Part shown: positions 1 through 5,027 of the stretch, piece after piece
Layout: each line of letters starts with the position of its first letter
Position numbering within the stretch: position 1 is the first letter of the stretch
Origin: Actinomycetota bacterium
Lineage (GTDB): Bacteria; Actinomycetota; Actinomycetes; S36-B12; UBA10799
NCBI GenBank assembly: GCA_030837445.1
Contig: JAUPKM010000461.1
Coordinates: forward strand, 1-6,427
Direction: 5' to 3'
DNA length: 6,427 bases
Translations under genes and position numbers: made by a program
Notes under the pieces: model-generated
What the model saw: only the letters and a program-made list of their open reading frames with translations
Database searches by the model: none
What the model was told of the DNA's origin: nothing

Positions 1-197
1 CCAACATGAGGCAGTCGTCCGGCGACATCCTCGTGCCGCTGATCCCCCACAAGCAGCTGTCGCTCGAGCAGGCCCTGGAGTTCTGCCGCGAGGACGAGTG
101 CGTCGAGGTGACTCCCGGCGCCGTGCGCATCCGCAAGGTGATTCTGTCCGGCACTGACCGCGCGCGTGCCGGACGTGGAAAGGGCCGTTCGAGCTGA
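1..197 (+). CDS. typA: TypA/BipA translational GTPase, C-terminal end (5' truncated)
   Basis: This is the last 64 codons of a gene that begins before the window; bases 1-2 belong to an incomplete codon and the TGA stop is at 195-197. The peptide starts NMRQSSGDILVPLIPHKQL and continues with SLEQALEFCREDECVEVTP, then AVRIRKVIL and a basic tail rich in Arg, Gly and Lys. I recognise this block from memory as the conserved C-terminal domain of TypA/BipA, a ribosome-associated GTPase related to EF-G and LepA that acts in stress and low-temperature growth and ribosome assembly. The GTPase domain lies outside the window, so its integrity cannot be judged. The basic tail fits the ribosome/RNA-binding C-terminal end of the family. 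No convincing intrinsic terminator follows the stop, so some read-through into the peptide operon is possible. Confidence 0.9.
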   Translation, partial: NMRQSSGDILVPLIPHKQLSLEQALEFCREDECVEVTPGAVRIRKVILSGTDRARAGRGKGRSS

Positions 198-294
198 TCG
201 CGCTCGAGTGACGGGCGGCCTGTGCTCAGTGCGCGCGACGGTGCTGGCCGGAAATAAAGTTACGAGGTTGAAACAATCGCGCCCATTGAGCGGT

Positions 295-323
295 TTGGTA
301 GCGGCTTGGCCGGATGCGATACT
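295..323 (+). promoter_or_regulatory. Candidate sigma70-type promoter of the peptide-transport operon
   Basis: TTGGTA (295-300) and GATACT (318-323) each match four of six bases of the -35 and -10 consensus, with an ideal 17-bp spacer. Transcription would start near 330, leaving a leader of about 40 nt before the start codon at 370. The gap also holds an AT-richer patch around 251-275 (AATAAAG, TTGAAAC), which stands out from the GC-rich surroundings and might be an upstream element or regulator site. This is a pattern match only; actinobacterial promoters are degenerate, and other assignments within 198-369 are possible. Confidence 0.35.
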
Positions 324-360
324 TCTACCCGCCGGTAACCCCATGGGCCGGTTTCGTTTA

Positions 361-365
361 GGAGG
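361..365 (+). promoter_or_regulatory. Ribosome binding site of the substrate-binding protein gene
   Basis: GGAGG lies 4 nt before the ATG at 370, within the run TTAGGAGGATAG. It is a near-perfect Shine-Dalgarno sequence. The spacing is slightly short but workable, and it supports this ATG, which directly precedes a complete lipoprotein signal peptide. Confidence 0.8.
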
Positions 366-369
366 ATAG

Positions 370-2019
370 ATGTCGTTATCTCGTCGACGGGTGGTAGCCG
401 CAGCTGCGGTTGTCGCCAGCGCCGCTCTGGCGCTTAGCGCATGCAGTGGGTCGAGCTCCAGTTCCGAGTCGAGCTCCAGCTCGGCCCCCGCTTCGGACGC
501 ACCGATGGCCGGCACGGTCACCGTGCACGGCTCGGAGCCGCAGAACCCGCTTATCCCGACCAACACCAATGAGACCGGCGGCGGCAACATCGTCGACGGC
601 ATGTGGACTGGTCTGGTCTCGTACGGTGTCGAGGATGGCGCACCGGAGCTGGCGATGGCTGAGTCCATCGAGGGCTCGGCGGACTACAAGACCTGGACGA
701 TCAAGATCAAGCCGGGCTGGACGTTCCACGACGGCACCGAGGTCAAGGCCAAGAACTTCGTCGATGCTTGGAACTACGGAGCCTTCGGCCCGAACGCCCA
801 GTTGAACCAGTACTTCTTCAGCCCCGACGGGCTCGGCATCGCCGGGTACGACGCGGTGTCCGCAGAGGACGCCACTGTCAAGGAGATGTCCGGGCTCAAG
901 GTCGTGGACGACTACACTTTCACGGTCGAGCTGTCGGCGCCGAACTCGCTGTTCGAGACGATCGTCGGCTACACCGCCTTCTACCCGATGCCGGACAGCT
1001 TCTTCGCGGATCCGAAGGCCTTCGAGGCCAAGCCGATCGGCAACGGTCCCTTCCAGTTCGTGGAGCGGGTGCCTTCGGTGAGCGTCGATCTCATGGCGTA
1101 CCCGGACTACAAGGGTGACCGCAAGGCGAAGGTGGAGAACGTCCAGTTCAAGATGTACACCTCGCTGGACGCTGCCTACGCCGATGTCGTGGCCAACAAC
1201 CTCGACGTCCTCGACTCGATTCCCGCGCAGGCGCTGGCGGGGAACATCTGGCAGACCGATCTCGCCGGCCGCTTCCTCGAGAAGCCGCTGTCGTCGGTCT
1301 TCCAGTCGATCTCCTTCCCGCTGTATGACGCGAAGTTCGATAGCGTCGACCTTCGCAAGGCCATCAGCCAGGCGATCGACCGCGAGACCGTCATTGACGT
1401 GGCCTTCGCCGGAACTCGTGTTCCCGCGGACGGCTGGGTGCCCCCGGGCAACGACGGCTACGTGGCCGGTGTGTGCGGCGACGCATGCATCTTCGATCCC
1501 GCCAAGGCCAAGGCCTCGCTTGAGGCGGCTGGTGGCTTCGAGGGTCCGCTGACCCTTGCCTACAACGCCGATGGCGGCCACAAGGAGTGGGTCGACGCCA
1601 CCTGCGTGTCGATCAAGAACACCCTGGGCATCGACTGCCAGGGCAAGCCGTTCCCCGAGTTCGGTCCGTTCCGCGAGGAGGTCACCTCCAAGGCGATGAC
1701 CGGGATGTTCCGCACTGGATGGCAGGCTGACTACCCGTCGATCCAGAACTTCCTGGCTCCGCTCTACGCCACGGGCGCCTCGGCGAACGACGGCGACTAC
1801 TCCAACCCCGCGTTCGACGCGCTCATCCAGGAGGCCGTTCAGGTCCCCGCGGCTGAGGCCAACGTGAAATACGGGGAGGCGGAGTCGATCCTCGCCACCG
1901 ACATGCCGGTCATCCCGATGTGGTTCGGCAAGTTCCAGGGCGCCTGGTCCGACAAGGTCAACGAGCCAGTGTTCAACTGGCAGGGCCGCGTCGATCTTCC
2001 GTCGCTCACCCTCAAGTAG
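370..2019 (+). CDS. Peptide ABC transporter substrate-binding lipoprotein (SBP_bac_5 / DppA-OppA family)
   Basis: This is the extracytoplasmic receptor of the importer: it binds peptide and delivers it to the permeases. The 549-aa length is normal for the family. Residues 1-24 form a type II signal peptide (Arg5-Arg7, then an Ala/Val-rich core) ending in the lipobox L22-S23-A24-C25, so the mature protein should be lipid-anchored at Cys25. A Ser-rich, low-complexity linker (about 26-38) and a short Ala/Pro stretch follow, then the solute-binding domain (about 50-545), which includes the family-typical block GWTFHDGTEVKAKNF. Residues 448-456 (RTGWQADYP) match the region in OppA/DppA whose Asp binds the peptide amino terminus, here Asp454. 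Cys369/Cys373 and Cys412/Cys423 could form local disulfides. It is the first gene of the operon, followed by a strong stem-loop that probably favours its expression. Peptide transport is the best call from Asp454 and the gene set; dipeptides, longer peptides or another SBP_bac_5 ligand cannot be told apart here. Confidence 0.93.
   Translation: MSLSRRRVVAAAAVVASAALALSACSGSSSSSESSSSSAPASDAPMAGTVTVHGSEPQNPLIPTNTNETGGGNIVDGMWTGLVSYGVEDGAPELAMAESIEGSADYKTWTIKIKPGWTFHDGTEVKAKNFVDAWNYGAFGPNAQLNQYFFSPDGLGIAGYDAVSAEDATVKEMSGLKVVDDYTFTVELSAPNSLFETIVGYTAFYPMPDSFFADPKAFEAKPIGNGPFQFVERVPSVSVDLMAYPDYKGDRKAKVENVQFKMYTSLDAAYADVVANNLDVLDSIPAQALAGNIWQTDLAGRFLEKPLSSVFQSISFPLYDAKFDSVDLRKAISQAIDRETVIDVAFAGTRVPADGWVPPGNDGYVAGVCGDACIFDPAKAKASLEAAGGFEGPLTLAYNADGGHKEWVDATCVSIKNTLGIDCQGKPFPEFGPFREEVTSKAMTGMFRTGWQADYPSIQNFLAPLYATGASANDGDYSNPAFDALIQEAVQVPAAEANVKYGEAESILATDMPVIPMWFGKFQGAWSDKVNEPVFNWQGRVDLPSLTLK
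450..479 (+). repeat. 12-bp direct repeat in the Ser-rich linker coding sequence
   Basis: GTCGAGCTCCAG occurs at 450-461 and 468-479, an 18-bp (six-codon) period in frame, inside the Ser-rich linker just after the lipobox Cys. The linker looks like a small duplicated low-complexity spacer whose length could vary between strains by repeat slippage without breaking the frame. Confidence 0.6.
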
Positions 2020-2025
2020 CACGTC

Positions 2026-2071
2026 AAGGACGGGTGCGGAGCCGCTTTCCCGGGCTCCGCACCCGTCCTTT
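2026..2071 (+). terminator. Perfect 18-bp stem-loop after the binding-protein gene (partial terminator or mRNA stabiliser)
   Basis: The arms AAGGACGGGTGCGGAGCC (2026-2043) and GGCTCCGCACCCGTCCTT (2053-2070) are perfectly complementary over 18 bp around a 9-nt loop, GCTTTCCCG (2044-2052). The structure starts 6 nt after the TAG stop of the binding-protein gene. Only three T residues follow (2069-2071), so it is a weak intrinsic terminator by E. coli rules, though actinobacterial terminators often have short or no T-tracts. In peptide-transporter operons such structures commonly follow the receptor gene. They stop part of the transcription or protect the upstream mRNA from 3' decay, so the receptor is made in excess. 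The permease genes follow on the same strand with no convincing new promoter, which favours partial termination. Confidence 0.85.
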
Positions 2072-2118
2072 GATGCGTGGACATCAACCAACTCATAGGG
2101 TCTGCCCTGACGCCGCGC

Positions 2119-2145
2119 TTTTTTGTTGACATCACCGAGAGGAGG
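2119..2145 (+). promoter_or_regulatory. T6 run and strong RBS preceding the first permease gene
   Basis: A run of six T (2119-2124) is the most U-rich spot in the operon but lacks a good stem just before it; the closest is a 4-bp AGGG/CCCT stem at 2097-2108. The Shine-Dalgarno AGAGGAGG (2138-2145) sits 8 nt before the TTG at 2154 and decides that start: no ATG or GTG codon is better placed, and the protein from TTG begins in the family-typical way (MGTYVVRRLLQMIP). Confidence 0.7.
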
Positions 2146-2153
2146 TACTGGCC

Positions 2154-3080
2154 TTGGGGACCTATGTCGTGCGTCGACTCCTCCAGATGATCCCGGTGGT
2201 GATCGGCACGACGTTCCTCATCTACACCCTGGTCTGGTTCCTCCCCGGCGACCCCTTCGCCGGACGCTGCGGCCAGCGGCCCTGCCCCGAGGCGTACGTC
2301 GCGCTGATGACGCAGAAGTTCAATCTCGACGATCCGTTGATCGTCTCGTACCTGAAGTACCTCGGTGGCGTGCTTACGGGCAACTTCGGCGAGACCTTCA
2401 CCGGCTTGAGCGTGTGGTCGGAGATCGCCCGGGCCTACCCCGTGACCATGAAGTTGGCTGCCGTCGCGATCTTCTTCGAGATCACGATCGGCATCAGCGC
2501 CGGCATCATGGCGGGCCTGAGGCGCGGCAAGTTCTTGGACAACCTCGTGCTCATCTCGACGCTCCTCGTCATCTCGATTCCGGTGTTCGTCATCGGCACA
2601 GTGCTGCAGTACTTCCTGGGGCTTAAGATGGGCCTCTTCCCTCCGACCGTGCCCCCGGACGCACCGATCTACTCGCTCATCCTTCCGGGGTTCGTGCTGG
2701 CGAGCCTTTCCCTCGCCTACGTCGCCCGGCTCGTGCGTACGAGCCTCGGCGAGAACGTGAAGTCCGACTATGTGCGCACGGCCACCGCCAAGGGCCTGCC
2801 GCACCGCCGCATAATCGGCCTGCACGTCATGCGGAACTCGTTGATCCCCGTCATCACGTTCATCGGAGCGGACTTCGGGGCGCTGCTCGGCGGCGCGATC
2901 GTCACCGAGGGCATCTTCAACATCGCCGGTGTCGGTGGCCTCACGTATCGGGCGATCCAGACCCAGGACGCGGCCATGGTCACCGGAGTCGTAACGGTCC
3001 TCGTCCTCGTCTTCCTGTTCGTGAACCTCTTCGTCGACCTCCTCTACGGTGTGCTCGATCCCCGGATCCGCCATGAATAG
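2154..3080 (+). CDS. dppB: Peptide ABC transporter permease, DppB type (TTG start)
   Basis: This is one of two inner-membrane subunits forming the peptide channel. At 308 aa it has the normal DppB/OppB length. The N-terminal end is family-typical: basic residues, then TM1 (about 10-31), then GDPF and an extracytoplasmic loop. Further hydrophobic segments lie at about 98-120, 129-156, 172-193, 228-254 and 275-302, giving the usual six helices. The cytoplasmic EAA coupling motif, which docks onto the ATPases, is at about 205-228 (DYVRTATAKGLP, then HVMRNSLIP). The end LDPRIRHE is also typical. Cys39 and Cys44 (RCGQRPCPE) lie in the first extracytoplasmic loop, close enough for a disulfide; I do not recall this from the enterobacterial proteins. 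The gene starts with TTG behind a strong RBS, 134 bp after the binding-protein stop and beyond its stem-loop. The next gene begins 9 bp after its TAG. The name follows the DppB family; dipeptide versus oligopeptide use is not resolved. Confidence 0.93.
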   Translation: MGTYVVRRLLQMIPVVIGTTFLIYTLVWFLPGDPFAGRCGQRPCPEAYVALMTQKFNLDDPLIVSYLKYLGGVLTGNFGETFTGLSVWSEIARAYPVTMKLAAVAIFFEITIGISAGIMAGLRRGKFLDNLVLISTLLVISIPVFVIGTVLQYFLGLKMGLFPPTVPPDAPIYSLILPGFVLASLSLAYVARLVRTSLGENVKSDYVRTATAKGLPHRRIIGLHVMRNSLIPVITFIGADFGALLGGAIVTEGIFNIAGVGGLTYRAIQTQDAAMVTGVVTVLVLVFLFVNLFVDLLYGVLDPRIRHE

Positions 3081-3089
3081 GGAGCAGCC

Positions 3090-3986
3090 ATGACCGACGT
3101 TGCTGCTGCGTCTACCGAGAAGCCCCGCAGCCTCGGGCGTGACGCCTGGGACGACCTGCGTCGCCGCCCCATGTTCCTGATCGCCCTCGGACTGATCATC
3201 ATGTTCACGCTCATGGCCATCGCACCACGCCTGTTCACGGGAATCGATCCCACGTCATGCGACCTCGCGAAGTCCCGGGAGACGCCCAGCGGGGACGCGT
3301 GGTTCGGCTACGACAGCAACGGGTGCAGCGTCTACGCACGCACCATTTACGGGGCCCGCGCGTCCATGGCCGTAGGGGTCCTGACCACTATCTTCGTCAC
3401 CGTGACGGGGCTGTTCCTGGGCACGATCGGCGGCTTCTACGGCCGGTTCACCGACACGATTGTCTCCCGCGTCGGCGACATCTTCTTCGGCATCCCGCTG
3501 CTGCTCGGTGCGCTGCTCGTGCTCGTGACCTTTCCCTCGGACGAGTTCACGCCTGCCTGGCTGACCATCCTGAAGGTCGTCATCGCCCTGGCGATTCTGG
3601 GTTGGCCATCGATCATGCGCATCACCAGATCCAGCGTGCTGCAGGTGCGAGGCTCGGACTACGTGTCAGCTGCCAGGGCGCTGGGGGCGACCGGCCCTCG
3701 CATCATCACCCGGCACATCGTTCCCAACTCGATCGCCCCGGTCATCGTCGTCGCGACGATCTCGCTCGGCGCCTACATCGGTGCTGAGGCCACCCTGTCC
3801 TTCCTCGGCATCGGGCTCCAGCCGCCGGTTGTGTCCTGGGGCGTGATGATCAGCGATGCCCAGAAGTACGTGCGCATCGCGCCGCACATGCTGCTGTTCC
3901 CAGCGATGGCGCTGTCGCTGTGCGTCCTGTCCTTCATCATGCTCGGCGACACGATCCGTGACGCCCTCGATCCGAAGCTCCAGTAA
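3090..3986 (+). CDS. dppC: Peptide ABC transporter permease, DppC type
   Basis: This is the second channel subunit, pairing with the DppB-type protein. At 298 aa it has normal DppC/OppC length. A cytoplasmic N-terminal segment (1-27) includes the family OppC_N region (SLGRDAWDDLRRRP). TM1 is at about 28-47, followed by an extracytoplasmic loop with the typical WFGYDSNG and then IYGARASMAVG. Further helices lie at about 93-115, 128-148, 157-176, 210-238 and 265-285. The EAA motif is at about 190-213 (DYVSAARALGA, then RHIVPN), followed by the family-typical LSFLGIGLQPP and the end ALDPKLQ. Cys57 and Cys79 sit in the first extracytoplasmic loop. Cys79 follows Gly where the enterobacterial proteins usually have GRDxxSR, here GCSVYAR. 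The AGGGAG RBS overlaps the upstream stop codon and lies 5 nt before the ATG, indicating tight translational coupling. Confidence 0.94.
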   Translation: MTDVAAASTEKPRSLGRDAWDDLRRRPMFLIALGLIIMFTLMAIAPRLFTGIDPTSCDLAKSRETPSGDAWFGYDSNGCSVYARTIYGARASMAVGVLTTIFVTVTGLFLGTIGGFYGRFTDTIVSRVGDIFFGIPLLLGALLVLVTFPSDEFTPAWLTILKVVIALAILGWPSIMRITRSSVLQVRGSDYVSAARALGATGPRIITRHIVPNSIAPVIVVATISLGAYIGAEATLSFLGIGLQPPVVSWGVMISDAQKYVRIAPHMLLFPAMALSLCVLSFIMLGDTIRDALDPKLQ

Positions 3987-3995
3987 GGATCACCC

Positions 3996-5027
3996 ATGAC
4001 CGCGAACACGACGTTGTACGAGCTGGAGAATGCGCCATCGGGCGCGCCACTGCTCCAGGTCAAGGACCTCCATGTGGAGTTCACCACCCGGGAGGGCATC
4101 GCCCGGGCAGTGAACGGCGTCAACTTCACGGTCGAGCTGGGCAAGACCCTCGCCGTTCTCGGCGAGTCCGGCTCCGGCAAGAGCGTCACTGCCCAGGCGG
4201 TCATGGGCATCGTCGATGATCCGCCCGGCAAGGTGACGGGCGGGGAGGTCCTTCTGCACGGCGTGGACATCCTCAAGCTCTCCGCCGAGGAGCGCAGGCT
4301 CATTCGTGGCGAGCGAATCGCGATGATCTTCCAGGATGCGCTGTCGAGTCTCAACCCCACGTTCACTGTCGGATGGCAGATTAGCGAGCTCTTCCGTGTC
4401 CGCCGCGGACTGGGCAAGAAGGAATCGCAGGCCAAGGCCCTCGAGCTCATGGAGCGGGTGAGCATCCCGGCCGCGAAACAGCGGTTCAACAACTACCCGC
4501 ACGAGTTCTCGGGGGGCATGAGGCAGCGCGTCATGATCGCAATGGCGCTGGCGCTGGAGCCGGAGGTGCTGATCGCCGACGAGCCGACCACGGCCCTCGA
4601 TGTCACGGTGCAGGCTCAGATCCTCGATCTGCTCAAGGACCTTCAGAACGAGCGCAACATGGGGTTGATCCTCATCACCCACGACCTCGGCGTCGTCGCC
4701 GAGGTCGCGGACCGGATCGCGGTCATGTACGCGGGGCGCATCGTCGAGCACGCCTCGGTGCGGGACCTGTTCGCTCGTCCGGCGCACCCGTACTCGCTGG
4801 GTCTCATCGACTCGATCCCCCGTCTCGACGACACCAATCACCAGTTACGCGCGATCGGCGGCCTACCCCCGAGCCTGACGCGGCTGCCGGTCGGCTGCGC
4901 CTTCCACCCTCGCTGCAGGTTCGTCGCCGATCCGTGCCTCGAGTCGACGCCCGACGAGGTCCAGGTGAGCCCCGACCAGTCGAGCCGGTGCTTCTTCGCC
5001 GAGGAGGTATTCCATGGCCGACGCTAG
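3996..5027 (+). CDS. dppD: Peptide ABC transporter ATP-binding protein, DppD type
   Basis: This is the first of two ATPases that power import from the cytoplasmic side. At 343 aa it has typical length. All nucleotide-binding motifs are intact: Walker A GESGSGKS (56-63), Q-loop Gln113 in FQDALSSLNP, signature FSGGMRQR (171-178), Walker B VLIADEPTTALD (from 191; catalytic Glu196) and switch His229 (THDLGVV). The C-terminal oligo_HPY region follows (RPAHPYSLGLIDSIPRLD), with four cysteines Cys301, Cys307, Cys314 and Cys332. In structurally studied DppD/OppD relatives this set binds a [4Fe-4S] cluster. The signature with Met (FSGGMRQR) is the usual DppD/OppD form and separates it from the DppF-type partner. 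The RBS (AAGGAT, 3985-3990) overlaps the TAA stop of the preceding permease, 5 nt before the ATG. Its own 3' end overlaps the next gene by 14 bp. Confidence 0.95.
   Translation: MTANTTLYELENAPSGAPLLQVKDLHVEFTTREGIARAVNGVNFTVELGKTLAVLGESGSGKSVTAQAVMGIVDDPPGKVTGGEVLLHGVDILKLSAEERRLIRGERIAMIFQDALSSLNPTFTVGWQISELFRVRRGLGKKESQAKALELMERVSIPAAKQRFNNYPHEFSGGMRQRVMIAMALALEPEVLIADEPTTALDVTVQAQILDLLKDLQNERNMGLILITHDLGVVAEVADRIAVMYAGRIVEHASVRDLFARPAHPYSLGLIDSIPRLDDTNHQLRAIGGLPPSLTRLPVGCAFHPRCRFVADPCLESTPDEVQVSPDQSSRCFFAEEVFHGRR
4079..4115 (+). repeat. Imperfect inverted repeat inside the dppD-type gene
   Basis: GTTCAC (4079-4084) pairs with GTGAAC (4110-4115), and CCCGGG (4087-4092) pairs with CCCGGG (4102-4107). 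The two stems are separated on each side by CA, giving 12 base pairs with a symmetric 2x2 internal loop and a 9-nt apical loop (4093-4101). It spans codons 28-40. The codons encode family-conserved residues, so chance plus GC-rich codon use could produce it, but the mRNA would be expected to fold here. Confidence 0.5.
5001..5007 (+). promoter_or_regulatory. RBS of the second ATPase gene, inside the first
   Basis: GAGGAGG lies 6 nt before the ATG at 5014, within the last codons of the dppD-type gene (it encodes Glu-Glu-Val). It is a strong Shine-Dalgarno site that fixes the start of the overlapping gene and allows coupled translation of the two ATPases. Confidence 0.8.

Noticed and set aside
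340..347. Palindrome CCCATGGG in the receptor gene leader, as a possible operator
   Set aside because: Eight bases with no extended symmetry is expected by chance. Its ATG lacks a reading frame of any length.
166..369. Small plus-strand open frame of 67 codons between typA and the receptor gene
   Set aside because: It starts inside typA in another frame, has no RBS, lacks coding-like composition and runs through the candidate promoter.
376..2091. Long minus-strand open frame of 571 codons opposite the binding-protein gene
   Set aside because: It is a mirror of the GC-rich codon usage of a clear lipoprotein gene. Its product is Arg/Val/Gly-rich and resembles no family I know, and no start signal supports it.
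2126..2131. Perfect -35 consensus TTGACA before the first permease gene, hinting at an internal promoter
   Set aside because: No acceptable -10 element lies 16-18 bp downstream, where the bases run into the start codon. A promoter here would also begin transcription inside the gene, beyond the RBS.
2245..2263. Perfect 7-bp hairpin (CCGGCGA / TCGCCGG, 5-nt loop) early in the DppB-type gene
   Set aside because: Stems of this size are common by chance in GC-rich coding sequence. It encodes the conserved Pro-Gly-Asp-Pro region, with nothing else to suggest a role.
1839..3074. Minus-strand open frame of 411 codons spanning the receptor end, stem-loop and first permease
   Set aside because: The product is rich in Glu/Asp/His/Arg low-complexity sequence typical of antisense shadow frames. 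It crosses a non-coding stem-loop and overlaps a well-supported permease.
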